Assembly (NCBI RefSeq): GCF_025370935.1
Contig: NC_133472.1
Span: forward strand, 1,474,749-1,538,748
Length of the DNA: 64,000 bases
Origin: Choristoneura fumiferana
Taxonomy: Eukaryota; Arthropoda; Insecta; Lepidoptera; Tortricidae
Reading direction: 5' to 3'
Below are positions 10,451-20,768 of this stretch, piece after piece. The notes beneath the pieces were generated by a model. The model saw only the letters and a list, made by a program, of their open reading frames with translations, ran no database searches and was not told the origin of the DNA. The position numbers and the translations under genes were made by a program. Numbering within the stretch: the stretch's first letter is position 1; each line of letters opens with the position of its first letter.

Positions 10451-11394
10451 AGACGCCTGCCAATTTTACATTGATTGACACGAAAAAAAAATACGGTTTT
10501 ATTTTTATTTTTAAAGAGACTCCTTTTTAATCAAGAATACGACGCCTACGCCTTAAACTAATTGAACTGCAAGTGTCAGGATTTAGCTGCTTTTGAATTC
10601 ACTCAACTAAGAAACTAAGTACTTGTACGGTTATTGTTTTTACAAATTTTACCCGCAGTTTCGCTCGTGTCAACTAGCCGGCTGTTGAATTTAAATTGTT
10701 AGATTTTACTTAAAAAATTATGTGTTGTTGCATCCCTATCCCGTGGGAATATCGGGATAAAAAGTAGCCTATGTGTGATTCCACACACAATCACTAACTT
10801 CCACATCTACAATATTGATTCCGTGGCCATTGGCAATGGTAAAATACAAGCTAAAAGCTAAGAGGAAAGTTGAGAACTTACATAATTGTCGAAAATTTGG
10901 AAGACAGCCACTGCATGCATCATGCTGTTCCCGAGTTAGCTCCTAGCTGCAACAAGGCAAACATTTCCATTCATATTGTACATCGCTGCAAATGAGGAAG
11001 TTTATGCGCAGTCTTTCCAGACTATTATTATGAAATTGTCAACTATACCGTAAAATGGCACATTACTAAAAGTTACGTACATCCCTAAAGCGTGGGGTCG
11101 CAATTTGACGTTTCGATACACATAATTTCTTCGGAGATTCACGCTGTCATCGTTCATCCACCATTACCTCTCATATTTCGTTTTATAGAATTTGTTTACC
11201 GTACAACGGCAAAACTTACTAGACACTGGCAAAATTGTCGTCCAATGGACGGAGCCATATTTTTCTAAAAAAACAACCAAATTTCTTCGGGAGAGTTCTT
11301 ATTTCTCGTGCTATCTCAATTACTTTTAGCTTGGGTTTATCATAGTACAGCCGTAAATTTATCATTTTCTCATTTCACACTAAGTAAAGTTCCA
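10451..11394. other. Helitron-like fragment near 10720-10780, otherwise nothing recognised
   Basis: CCCTATCCCGTGGGAATATCGGGATAAAAAGTAGCCTATGTG at about 10732-10773 is the core of a Helitron-like repeat read on the minus strand. Its ends are not identifiable. The rest shows no supported feature. Confidence 0.45.
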
Positions 11395-11800
11395 TAATAC
11401 GGTATTTGCCTATTGTTTATTTACTTTATAAATTAAAACTTGACAATGCATGTAATCGAACAGAAAAACAATTTTTGAGACATATTCAAATAAATCGTCA
11501 CCGTCACCGTCGCCGTGTCGTATACGACATCGTGAGAGTGGCGGGAAACCGGTGGATGCAAGTGGCAAGTTGTCGTTCATTGTGGCGTTCTAAGGGGGAG
11601 GCCTTTGTCCAGCAGTGGACGTCTTCGGGCTGATGATGATGATGATGATGATGATTCAAATAAATAAAAAAATAACAGAGTTGTAAAGGTTTGAATTTCA
11701 AGATTAGACAGAGCAAGACTTACATGCTGCATAGAGAAAAGCGTTTTAGCAAGAGACAGATCTGTAGATTAAAAAAAAATCGCTATAAAAATTCAATTTT
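11395..11800 (+). mobile_element. Repeat with ATACGGTATTTG end, split by an RTE fragment
   Basis: 11395-11493 plus 11664-11800 matches the element at 32594-32946 on the opposite strand. Shared motifs are AATACGGTA near the end, TATAAATTAAAACT, GAAAAACAATTTTTGAG, TTTGAATTTCAAGATTAGACAG and TGCATAGAGAAAAGCGTTT. The gap corresponds exactly to the RTE fragment at 11494-11653. Confidence 0.75.
11494..11653 (+). mobile_element. 5'-truncated RTE-type non-LTR retrotransposon, ORF2 C-terminus and (GAT)n tail
   Basis: The frame ending in RWMQVA...W-SKGEA-VQQWTSSG and stop at 11631-11633 is the C-terminus of lepidopteran RTE-type ORF2 proteins. It is followed directly by a (GAT)n tail. The flanks are perfect 10-bp duplications ATTCAAATAA at 11484-11493 and 11654-11663, proving a target-primed insertion. 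A longer copy of the same protein region is at 51855-52138. Confidence 0.9.
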
Positions 11801-12955
11801 CATCAATATTTTTTATAATAATAAGCATAAAGGATATGGAAAATTCAACAGTTTATTGGATATGAAAGTGTCACTCATTGAACACAACTGATTGTCAGTT
11901 CGGGTGCCGTCGTTTTCCGATTGAGATCCGACTTTTCCCGACGTTAAACCATTGTACTCTACATCTATACCTATACTGGATCGGTACACCTTTTCAATGA
12001 CCCAATCACCATAAAATTTATAGGTTGAGGTGGACTCCCGATGGGGGGCCCTATCCCTGTCTCAGAGCGACTGCGATGGCACGGCGCCAACATTACAAAT
12101 GTATGTACTGCTTTATATCAAACGTTTTTAACACGTGTTGATAAGAGCTCGTTATTTAGGCGATGTATGGGCGTTACCGCGTACGGCGCGAGATGAAAGC
12201 GAACGTGTAATACACACATGTTAATTTTTAATACAAGCTTCTTTGCTGCCTGTACTATTTGTTGACTGTACTTGTAGTGTCATCCCAACTACATTTTCGT
12301 ATTAAATTTCAAGTCGATGCCATTAAGCGTTGAGGAGTTCCGTCCTGCGGACACGATTCCGACTGGACCACCAGAGGGCACGTATATGAATATCGAAAAT
12401 TAATATATCCTCTTGTTCTGAGAGGAGGCCTGTGCAGTGGGACGTATATAGGCTGGAAGGGATGGAATATATCTGAAGTTATAAAGTCGATGGTCTAAAT
12501 ATCGAAAGTAGGTTTCGATATTTTGAGCGTCGATGTCACTACCAGATATTGTATTGCCATCAAATTTACTTACTTAAGTACCTATGTTAAAATGTAAGTC
12601 TATCCGATCACTGGATGTGAGTCAAATTTAAGTCGCAAGATTTAACCCGCAGATACAATTGCAAGTTAAATAAAACGAAACTATTCGCCTTTATTCGTAG
12701 GGGGCAGGGCAAAGGCAGTAGGACCACGTGGCCAGAGGGTGCTGTCACATCTGTAATGTTAAATTCCTGAACATGGCCACTGCTTCGCAGGTGTGTGCGT
12801 GTTCACTAGGAGGCTTTTCTTCGCCGTGAAGCCCTGTTAATATTAAAATCAGGGATTTGATCCCACGATCCTCTGCTTAAGAGACCAACAAACCACTGGG
12901 AAACCACTTTTTCACCCTTCGGAGCTTCCAACACCTTCCTTTTCCGCGGTTGCAG
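11801..12955. other. Mostly unrecognised; SINE family 2 fragments
   Basis: 12415-12465 holds CTTGTTCTGAGAGGAGGCCTG and GGGACGTATATAGGCTGG, the 3' end of SINE family 2 on the plus strand. 12780-12890 is a diverged minus-strand piece of the same family (CACTGCTTCGCAGG, then GGATTTGATCCCACGATCC as degraded B box). No gene is seen. Confidence 0.5.
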
Positions 12956-13062
12956 TCCACCTGCTTTAATATCTGCTACGGCGGAGCGTGCAAAAATATC
13001 CGGCACATCCTACCGGCCCTTGAAATGTAGTCGTAACAGATTTTTATGAACGCTTTGTTGTC
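12956..13062. repeat. Diverged copy of the CAGTCACCAGCA MITE
   Basis: CTTTAATATCTGCTACGGCGGAGCGTGCAAAAATATC...GTCGTAACAGATTTTTATG follows the motif order of the copy at 10227-10356, but both terminal CAGTCACC motifs are lost. Confidence 0.55.
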
Positions 13063-13374
13063 AATGATCCGTGTGATGTCTGGTTAGAATTACACCTCTC
13101 CATTATCTCTCCATATCGTAAGAGGCGACTGAGGATATATATATATTTCATTGTTATATTCTTATACTTGTAAGTTCTAATTATTCAACAAACCTTCTGA
13201 CTATTACAAACACTATAAATGACGAAACTATAAAGGGTTCCGTTTTTGCCATACCGGCTCCGCAACCCTAAAAAGGAATACCCAAATAGGCGCAGCCGTT
13301 CTAAAGCGATGCCGTGAACAAACATTATTCTAAATAAATAAAAAAACACCAGATACATAGATGGATGCGAAAGT

Positions 13375-13418
13375 TTGTGTGTGTGTGTGTGCGCGTGCGC
13401 GTGTGCGTGTGTGTGTTT
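13375..13418. repeat. (GT)n / (GC)n microsatellite
   Basis: Alternating GT with embedded GCGCGTGCGCGTG units. It gives rise to a spurious valine-cysteine-rich frame at 13365-13559. Confidence 0.9.
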
Positions 13419-13601
13419 TACACTTTAAAACTAAAGCGTCTGGTCAGTTTTGCACAACAAAAACACTGGCTAATTTTTCATTCCAGTATTTCCCCAGGAT
13501 TGTTAAATCTCTCTAAGTCTCAACCGCTGCGTCTAGAGAATATTCGTGAAGAGTCTTAGACCACTATACTTTTTGGGCTCAGTAATGAATATTGGTTCAC
13601 A

Positions 13602-14265
13602 AATACAAATACAAATAGTTTATTTGTTCAACACGGGTAAAATTGTATATAGGCACAGATCTTAAGTATATAAATATTACATCACCATGTTGGGCCATAG
13701 GGCATACAAAATCTTAACTAATAATGGGCTGCCACCACGGAGTTGTGCAGTTACCATTAATTAATTGCATTCTGACAAAAACTCATTAACCGTATAATAT
13801 GCTTTGTTCACTAAAAATTTTAACAGTTTGGTTTTGAAATTAGTCATACCCTCTATAAATAAAATAAATATCATGGGACACTTGACACCAATTGACCTAG
13901 TCCCAAACTAAGCAAAGCTTGTACTATGGACACTAGGCAACGGATAAACATACTTATATAGATAAATACATACTTAAATACATATTAAACATCCAAGACC
14001 CGAGAACAAACATTCCTATTATTTATACAAATATCTGCCCCGGCCGGGATTCGAACCCGGGACCTTAAGCTTCGTAGTCAGGTTCTCTAACCACTCGGCC
14101 ATCCGGTCGTCTATATTTCTTACTTGATCCGGAGCCTTATTATAAATTTTTGGAGCCATCCCAAGTACACTTTTCCTATAAAACGCTGTTTTGGATGGCA
14201 AGGAACGCATTTGATTTCTAAGGCGTATACTCTTAAAACTATGAAATAAGTGCAGATTACTTATT
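13602..14265 (-). pseudogene. Non-LTR retrotransposon ORF2 C-terminus and 3' UTR, split by a SINE
   Basis: On the minus strand the frame from about 14260 reads ...RLRNQMRSLPSKTAFYRKS, then GMAPKIYNKAPDQVRNI up to about 14113. It resumes after the SINE with EGMTNFKTKLLKFLVNK...SECN and a stop near 13775. Removing the SINE and one CTATA duplication restores a single frame. This is the C-terminal tail of Jockey/CR1-type ORF2 proteins (basic residues, KAP, then FK-KL--FL---AYY-V-EFL). The 3' end carries an (AAATAC)n-like tail, seen as AAATACAAATACAAATAG near 13604. A TGA upstream at about 14262 and truncation show it is dead. Confidence 0.8.
13856..14113 (-). mobile_element. tRNA-derived SINE family 1 (full length)
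   Basis: Minus strand: tRNA-like head with TGGCCGAGTGGTTAGAG (A box) and GGTTCGAATCCC (B box), then GGGGCAGATATTTGTAT, AATGTTTGTTCTCGGGTCT, AATATGTATTTAAGTATG, CCGTTGCCTAGTG, GACTAGGTCAATTGG and an ATTTATTTTATTT tail. CTATA flanks both ends. It is inserted in a LINE ORF. Other copies are at 15937-16126, 21241-21386, 32319-32582, 40686-40947, 41203-41475, 44038-44515 (split) and 54818-55078. Confidence 0.9.
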
Positions 14266-14865
14266 CACAAAGATTACAGTCAGTATGCCTAATTTTTTAA
14301 AGTATGGTTCACGTAAGCGAATCTGCGGGAAAACACTAGCAACCAGCAACGCTATATTCATTGGTCGGATACTCCAATGACTTCGCAAAGGATGTGGGCA
14401 CGCGCAATCATCAGGGCTAAAAGCGCATGAAAAAAGAATAGCGGGAAAAAATTACATTTCTATTGTTGCTTAAATTTGGTCCAATTTTAAGTACGTATAC
14501 ACGTGATCTATGTGAAGCACGTGAAACTGAACTCATATTTAATACTGAAGTTCAAAACTAGTTAAAGCCTGACCAGAAATATATGACTATTCGCCTGTTG
14601 CGGAATTTCTTTGGAACTAATTTCCTACACTGGCAATAATTTTAATGATTTAAAATTATTGTGGCGGTTTCTTTAAACAATAACAAAAAATGCCCAAAAA
14701 CGATTAGTAGTCAACAACAGATCATTACTAATGTTTATAATAAACTACTGAAAAAAAAAACGCTTGGGGAATAAAACTATTTCACTTCAAAACCATTCCA
14801 AATTAACATCAGAGCTAACAGGTAAACGTAGAAAAGTCAAGATGTCATTGTTCCGACTATACTGA
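14266..14865. other. No recognised feature
   Basis: AT-rich sequence without repeat ends or coding signal that I can support. Confidence 0.35.
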
Positions 14866-14947
14866 ACTCATCATCATCATCATCATCATCCCAGCCTATA
14901 TACGTCCCACTGCTGGGCACAGGCCTCCTCTCAGAACAAGAGGGCTT
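14866..14947 (-). mobile_element. SINE family 2, 3' end
   Basis: (ATC)n tail followed by CCCAGCCTATATACGTCCCACTGCTGGGCACAGGCCTCC...AGAACAAGAGGGCTTGGG, the complement of the 3' half of the family seen complete at 49328-49600. The tRNA-like head is absent (5' truncation). Confidence 0.8.
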
Positions 14948-14979
14948 GGGATACTGAACTATTGCCATATAAATAAGAA

Positions 14980-15116
14980 CATACCTCGTTGAGTTTCTTG
15001 CCGGATTCTTCTCAGCAGAGGTTTTTCCGAACCGGTGGTAGATTTTTTTTGACATTCATAAGTGCTTGTTATAGCCTAAATTGAATAAAGATATTTTGAC
15101 TTTGACTTTGAATAAT
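14980..15116 (+). mobile_element. Non-LTR retrotransposon 3' end, (GACTTT)n-tailed family
   Basis: TACCTCGTTGAGTTTCTTGCCGGATTCTTCTCAGCAGAGG...TAAGTGCTTGTTATAGCC...AATAAAGATATTTTGACTTTGACTTTG is the terminal ~130 bp of a family also present, longer, at 25622-25920 and 55661-55985. AATAAA precedes a GACTTT-type tail. 5'-truncated. Confidence 0.8.
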
Positions 15117-15353
15117 AGCGCTCTCTTGACAATAGTCATATATTTTTGGTCTACCTTTAGAGACAATTCATCTAAAAGTACAAAGCAGCCGGTCTAAATA
15201 GCACGTGGTTCTAACCTGTTCGTGTCGAAAACTCGAAAAAACGTAGATTAGGTTTAGGTTAGAGTTGCGTCAAGGCGCGCCAGCCACGAGGAATAGGCCA
15301 ACTTCGGCTTGGACTCAACGATGAACGGAGACCGACCAGACATTCGGGGAACT

Positions 15354-15620
15354 ATTTAGACCACTTTGCCACTTAGACCAGTTGCTTCTTAGAACACCTG
15401 ATTTTTAGACCACTTTCCACTTGGACCAGTTGCAGTTGTTGTTCTTAGAACACCTGATTTTTAGACCACTTGCCACTTAGACCAGTTGCTTCTTAGAACA
15501 CCTGATTTTTAGACCACTTTCCACTTAGACCAGTTGCAGTTGTTGTTCTTAGAACACCTGATTTTTAGACCACTTGCCACTTAGACCAGTTGCTTCTTAG
15601 AACACCTGATTTTTAGACAA
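15354..15620. repeat. Three-level minisatellite (16-bp subunits, 48/56-bp units, ~104-bp higher-order repeat)
   Basis: Units alternate A-B-A-B-A. Unit A (48 bp) is three 16-bp subunits: TTAGACCACTTGCCAC, TTAGACCAGTTGCTTC, TTAGAACACCTGATTT. Unit B (56 bp) has the same first and third subunits, but its middle subunit is expanded by 8 bp (GCAGTTGTTGTTC). The array stops mid-unit at TTAGAC near 15618. Related text (GGTCTAAATAGCACGTGG) lies at 15190-15210. Confidence 0.9.
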
Positions 15621-15936
15621 AGTATGGCACTTACAAACGACAGCCCTGTAAGAAACGAGTCATGCGATCGGCGCCGGCGCCGCGATAGCATGCTAATGTG
15701 GGCCGGCGTAATCGTCAGGACCTAGTTTACGTGAACAGCACGCAACTTGCACAAGGGAGACGGCAATGCCACTTGATTTAACCAAACAAAATCACGCCAA
15801 TGACAGGATCGAATTACGGTTCCATAGTGACCAGAAATCATAATGTCATGAGCTGAAAACAGCTCACGTTTTGAGAGTTTTCATAACATGGACATACCCT
15901 GTCTTTTAATGGTAGTTATCCCATGTGTAATTTTCG

Positions 15937-16126
15937 GCCGGGGCAGATATTTGTATGAATATACGAATGTTTTTCTCGGATATTGGACGTTTTATATGTA
16001 TTTAAGTATGTATTAATTTATCTATATAAGTATGTTTATCCGTTGCCTAGTATCCATAATACAAGCTTTGCTTAGTATGGAACTAGGTCAATTGTTGTCA
16101 ACTCTCCTGTGATATTTATTTATTTA
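15937..16126 (+). mobile_element. SINE family 1, 5'-truncated
   Basis: Starts in the B-box region (GGCCGGGGCAGATATTTG) and runs to GTGATATTTATTTATTTA. The tRNA-like head is missing. Confidence 0.85.
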
Positions 16127-16573
16127 ACTTTCTGAATGAACAGCAGACGTGCACAGTATTTTTATTATGTACAATTTTGCTCCACTCACATAAATGGATG
16201 TAGATAGATATTACTCTAAAGTGGATATAAAACGTAAGAAGAAATGCAGACGTAGCTTTTTTAACTCCCGTTGCAAAAAGAGAGGCGTTATCTGATTACG
16301 CTGCCTTACTTATTACTTATTCGTAGGGATTTACATTTTTTTTAAGTTGGTCGTCTACTTTATTTCTGAATGTTAAACAGTCTAACGAGTGCCTTGTCTG
16401 TGATCAAACAGACCACTACTAAATTTCACGTCTTCGCCGCCGCGGTATCGATAAAATTATAATTGATTCTCGCTTGACGCTTCCCGGCTACCAATAGATC
16501 CAAACTTGAATTGATTGGATTTACATGAAGTTAGCTACGTTTCGTGTTTGCTGGTTTGATATTTGACGATGTA
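16127..16573. other. No recognised feature
   Basis: No repeat boundary or coding signal is visible between the SINE tail and the MITE at 16574. Confidence 0.35.
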
Positions 16574-16710
16574 CAGTCAGCAGCAAAAGTGGATGCGCGG
16601 TTGTGGTGCTCACAATGATCTAAACCTAAACATCTTATTAGCTTGGCAGTAGAGTCGTGAGTAGATCATTTAAAGCACGATAATCGCTCATCCACTTCTG
16701 CTGCTAACTG
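16574..16710. mobile_element. 137-bp MITE, CAGTCAGCAGCAAAAGTGG TIRs, TA target
   Basis: Left end CAGTCAGCAGCAAAAGTGGATG; right end CATCCACTTCTGCTGCTAACTG. TA flanks both sides (16572-16573, 16711-16712). The outer TIR resembles that of the CAGTCACCAGCA family, so the two may share a Tc1/mariner-type transposase. Confidence 0.8.
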
Positions 16711-16876
16711 TACCAAACTTGAACGGGAATGGGTTTATTTAGGAGTATTTTCAATGATGGAACCGATAAGATGTTTTTGCTATGTATTATGTTACCCACC
16801 CAGTAGACACCACCAATTCGAAAAGGAATCAGAATATTTCCCCGACTAAACGCGACCTTCGCTTCTAATGTATTTT

Positions 16877-17718
16877 AACCGACTTAAAAAAGGAGGAGGT
16901 TATCAATTCGGTTGTATTTTTTTATGTTTGTTACCTCAGAACTCCGTCATTTGTGAACCGATTTCAAAAATATGTTTTTCGTTCGTATAGGAATACCTTC
17001 AGTTAGGTCCCGTAAGCACCAAATCAGGATCTGATAATTGGATCCTAAGAAAATCGAGGGAACTCTTCAAATACTGTAGGGACACCTATGGTAATTTGGA
17101 TATATTTAGTAGTAAAGGAACTCGTGCATTTGCTCTTGAAATTCATCATTTGGTGAAGTGGAACTGATGATGAACACCACAGTTGACCACCGGAGCTACT
17201 CAATAACAAGTATTTCACGGGTTGGATTTCAACTACTTTAACAGACTTGCCAAGCAATTTATGCTCGTCGTAATGCATATGGTGAAATGGAACGGGTGGT
17301 GAAGGACCAGAACTACTCAACAATGAACGTCTCTGCATCGGAAAAAGCAATATTTCGTAAAAGGCGACGAGCAGTTAACATTAGACTATAGCATCTTAGA
17401 TTACTAACAAAAGAAAGCGCGAAAACAAAATTATACAACAAAAAAAATTACCATTACAGAAAACCATGAAAATAATTTACCAGTTATAGGTAGAGTCATT
17501 CGCGATCTTACAATGTCATTAATGTCTAATTTTGTCAAAATCACGCGTCTTCGTGGATGGCACTAGGTATACCAACTAGTTTGAAGTCGGTGCCTCAGGG
17601 GGAGTGATTGAAGCCCAATATATAGGTAGACGACTATAGGTCCACTCCTGCTGGCTCGTGCTGAAGCACCGACTTCAAACTGTTAGAAAATTATTTTCAT
17701 GGTTTTTTGTAGTCGGTT
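16877..17718. mobile_element. 842-bp element with AACCGACTT(C)AAAAAA TIRs
   Basis: Begins AACCGACTTAAAAAAGGAGGAGGTTATCAATTCGG and ends TTTTTTGTAGTCGGTT, an inverted match of about 16 bp. The GGAGGAGGTTATCAATTCGG start is widespread in lepidopteran genomes. The interior contains the module shared with 8860-8960 and a pair of inverted GAAGTCGGTGC / GCACCGACTTC motifs at 17580-17690. The 101-codon minus frame at 17045-17350 shows no transposase motif. Confidence 0.75.
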
Positions 17719-17825
17719 CAGTTTATTGTTATATTTTTTTTCTGTGTATCGAATATGTTTAAATAAATGTTTCTTTCTCTCTCTCTCTCAGTCAGTATAG
17801 GCTAATAATAATATTCGTTCATAAT

Positions 17826-17996
17826 CCTAACTAATATTATAAATGCGAAAGTGTGTGTGTGTGTGTTTGTATGTTTGTCCGTCTTTCACGTCGAAACGGA
17901 TCGACTACATTTTATCCCGGAAAATGCAGAGTTCCCGAGGGAGCAGCGCGCGATAACCGAATTTCACGCAGGCGAAGCCGCGAGCGAAAGCTAGTA
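17826..17996 (+). mobile_element. Helitron-like element with internal deletion
   Basis: Starts TCCTAACTAATATTATAAATGCG, carries a (GT)n run and TTTGTCCGTCTTTCACGTCG, then jumps from ACGGATCGAC to TTTTATCCCGGAAAA (about 50 bp lost versus 57179-57401), and ends GCCGCGAGCGAAAGCTAG. Confidence 0.75.
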
Positions 17997-18876
17997 ATAA
18001 TATAATACAACGTTTAATGTTCTGGCCAAGCATGGGGCAAGTCACTCGAGTTTCACGTAAACACGCTATATTAGTGCTCAAAGGCAATTTCCAAGCACAA
18101 AGGCATCAAAAGGGAATTCCCCGATTCTTAACAATAAGAACGTTACATTAGCTACGTTTACTTAAACTTTGTCACTCGGTATTTCAGGACTTTTATCGGA
18201 ACATATCGGATATAATAATTACAAGAAATAAATTCATAGCTAAATGCCATATTTATTATGACATATTTCGGCACAAAATATATATTATATTTCAATTTGA
18301 AAATCGATGAGGTTCATGCAATATACTTAATGGGCTTGGCGACACAAAAACTTTATCTTTACAAGCTATGCTTACTGACTTTGGGACTAGGTCGAGTGTC
18401 CCTAGATACTTATACATATATTTAAATAGCCATTACTAGATTTTATTGAGGGATTTCGCCGTTGTATTACCTATATCTAGATCGATTCACGCATCACTAA
18501 AATGAGGAACTAGATTCGATTCCAAGCACTAGCTTTACTTTTCTGGTTTTCCAGCGTGCTCTACTTAAGTTGCTGTATAATTTAGAAAATGAAATCTCAT
18601 TTAAAATAAAAGGATTTCGTAAGTGCCTCCTATATATGTACTTATAGACTGAAGATAACAAAAGTTTAGGGACGTCTTATTTCTTTTACGATACTGCGCC
18701 CCCTCGCTCATCAACGTGTCCTCAACCCACACTTTTATCTCCTCGACAAATAGTCAAGTACCGAGTTCGGCGACTAGTCAGCCGACTCGTCGTTACACCG
18801 ATCGCGCCATCGGTAAGGACATACGATTCGAAACCGAATTGCGAATAGATACATGGGTATTTTAGCGAGTACTGCC
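17997..18876. other. SINE family 1 trace near 18330-18425, otherwise nothing
   Basis: GGCTTGGCGACACAAAAACTTTATC...TTTGGGACTAGGTC and TACTTATACATATATTTAAATAG loosely resemble the 3' part of SINE family 1, rearranged. No gene is supported; the frames at 17905-18087 and 18722-18925 overlap repeats. Confidence 0.35.
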
Positions 18877-19108
18877 TTTTCGCAACGTAACGTTCGGCAA
18901 CCTGTTTCATTTCGCAACTTTTCATTTCGCAAACTCTAAAACTGTAAATATTTCAGGATTTATTTCAGGGCCATCGTGTAGAACCCTTTAGGTTAGGTTA
19001 GGTTAGTTTTATAAAAATCCTGAAATATTTACAGTTTCATAGATATTAAACAGTTGGGAAATGAAAAGTTGCGAAATGAAACAGGTTGCCAAACGTTATT
19101 CGCCGAAA
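18877..19108. repeat. Foldback with (TTAGG)n at the loop centre
   Basis: The left arm (CAACCTGTTTCATTTCGCAACTTTTCATTTC ... AAACTGTAAATATTTCAGGATTT, 18890-18962) is inverted at 19013-19108. The centre holds TTAGGTTAGGTTAGGTTAG at 18988-19006 next to GTAGAACCC. The loop resembles that of the palindrome at 5011-5182 although the arms differ. Confidence 0.75.
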
Positions 19109-20185
19109 CATTAGTAAACCGTATTTTAGTAACGTTTTCCTAAATTTTTGTCGCTACAAACCAAACGTTTCAAAAGAGTGTAAACGCGTCATAGGAAAAC
19201 CGCCGTAAGCACGACCTGTAGTAACAACTTTGTCTCGGTCGGTACCTAAGCCAATAATTGTTTTCATCAAAGAAGCCACTGGGACGATTATTGTGAAAAA
19301 AGGTTTTACCGCAGGTCAGGCTCATAGCAGTTTGTCTATAATTGTCAAATATTTTAAGACTGGTCCGTTGTCGATACACTACGGTAGAAGCGCTGTCCAT
19401 ATTAATCGAAACCTTAACGATCTAAAAGGGCACAGACGATGCCTGCATAATTGGAGAAAAATAAATGGGAAATAAAATAAAGAAAGAACATTTGAACAGG
19501 GATAATGAATCTCTCTTTTGCATGGAATCCAGTCGGCGTTGAGTATGTATCTTCGGATAAAGCGCAGGATGTTGGAGTGTTGTATGTCGAAGTGAAGTGA
19601 CAGTACAGGAAAATCAGGTGCGTGAAGTTCTAACACAGAAATAAATAAGTTCAGTTCGAAATAAATATACAAGAATTGCTCATTAAAATATATTAGATTA
19701 GTAGACGAGATACGCTGGCAATCTAGAATCGTGTATCGTGATAAATAGTAACGCTCAATCACTACAAACCCAATAATAAGATAATATAGATATGAATAGG
19801 AACATCGGATCTCTCTTCCATGCATCGGGTCAGACGAGCTCATTGAGAATCGATTATACGACATCCATTTATTGTTACTGGCACATGCGTGTGGTCGTAC
19901 TTTGCAAGCGCGGTCTTGCTCGCAACACACATGGTTCAGAATTGAAGTGAAGCACTAGCGACAAGCGACCACGTAGGTACTTAGTATTCGGTGGTAATAT
20001 AGGTGTGCAAGTTTTAATGACCCGTATTTGATCCCTATCTCACCTGATGTAAAGTGCGATGAGGCCAAAGGTGTATCTTACTGATTCAATAACGATCCCT
20101 AGGATTTATTTATCAGGAAATACAGACGACTGCATCATGTTTACTGCATCTTTTCTTCTGACTGTGCTCTTTGTTGACTGGGCTG
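19109..20185. other. No recognised feature; long chance frame at 19379-19930
   Basis: A 183-codon minus-strand frame runs from 19930 to 19379, but its composition (rich in Y, L, F, I, R, C, with no motif) and antisense overlap with another frame suggest chance. A fragment at about 20025-20075 (CACCTGATGTAAAGTGCGATGAGGCC) is a known-looking lepidopteran repeat tail. Confidence 0.35.
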
Positions 20186-20188
20186 GTA

Positions 20189-20316
20189 CCATCAGCCAAA
20201 TATGTGGTCTACCACCCTAAAGTTGATAATCGTTTACATGTCATAAAACAATACCTAATGCCATAGGAAATTGTTCAAAAATTGTTGTGTGAGTTGATCA
20301 CTCATTTGGCTGATTG
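20189..20316. mobile_element. MITE, CCATCAGCCAAATATGTGG TIR, degraded right end
   Basis: CCATCAGCCAAATATGTGGTCTACCACCCTAAAGTTGATAATCG...CATGTCATAAAACAAT matches the right part of 22765-22932 in inverse orientation. The left flank is TA; the right TIR survives as TTTGGCTGATTG. Confidence 0.75.
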
Positions 20317-20476
20317 TGCCTTTCTATCCAACACCTAGAATTTGATCAAAATTAACTTGCAAGACTTGAAGTAAAGAACTACCGAAATACACAGTTTTTT
20401 TTAATATCCGTTAACTTCGGCAGACGACTCAGTTTATTGATATGAACTACCTGATAATTAACTTTTTCGCGAATTC

Positions 20477-20561
20477 CCGCTGACGCTTATATTAGTAAAT
20501 ATGAAAGTGAGAGGGACGGTACTATACGAACTTCGATTTTCGAATTTCATAGTAGCCCCTC
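20477..20561. repeat. AGGGCTACTACG-type MITE, diverged half copy
   Basis: GCTGACGCTTATATTAG...GAGAGGGACGGTACTATACGAACTTCGATTTTCG...CATAGTAGCCCC belongs to a diverged subfamily (GATTTTCGAATTTCGTAGTAGCCCC) also at 26268, 33005, 47124 and 49648. Confidence 0.7.
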
Positions 20562-20768
20562 AGGCACGTCGTGCCCAGCATGACGTAATACCTCCGCAAT
20601 ATGATGCTCACAGGCTGCTGATTACGTGTCATGCTAGTGTTAGTGACGCGCGGCGCCGTGAGCACGTCTGCAAATATTGTAGACTAGCAGACTGAGACAA
20701 TGTCAATGTCGTGTCATTGCGAGGTCATTGGCTTTGATACGTAGGGGATAAAGGTCACCGCTCATTAC

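Noticed and set aside
17045..17350. 101-codon minus-strand frame as a transposase for the 842-bp element
   Set aside because: No DDE/DDD or zinc-finger pattern, and the frame is composed of repeated P/S-rich low-complexity segments.
18988..19006. Telomere or telomere-specific retrotransposon (TRAS/SART) site
   Set aside because: Only 19 bp of TTAGG repeat, inside a foldback loop and surrounded by ordinary dispersed repeats. No TRAS/SART sequence adjoins it.
19379..19930. 183-codon open frame on the minus strand
   Set aside because: It has no domain or repeat homology, a composition dominated by Y, L, F, R and I, and an antisense frame at 19230-19475. There are no splice or promoter signals. 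Treated as chance.
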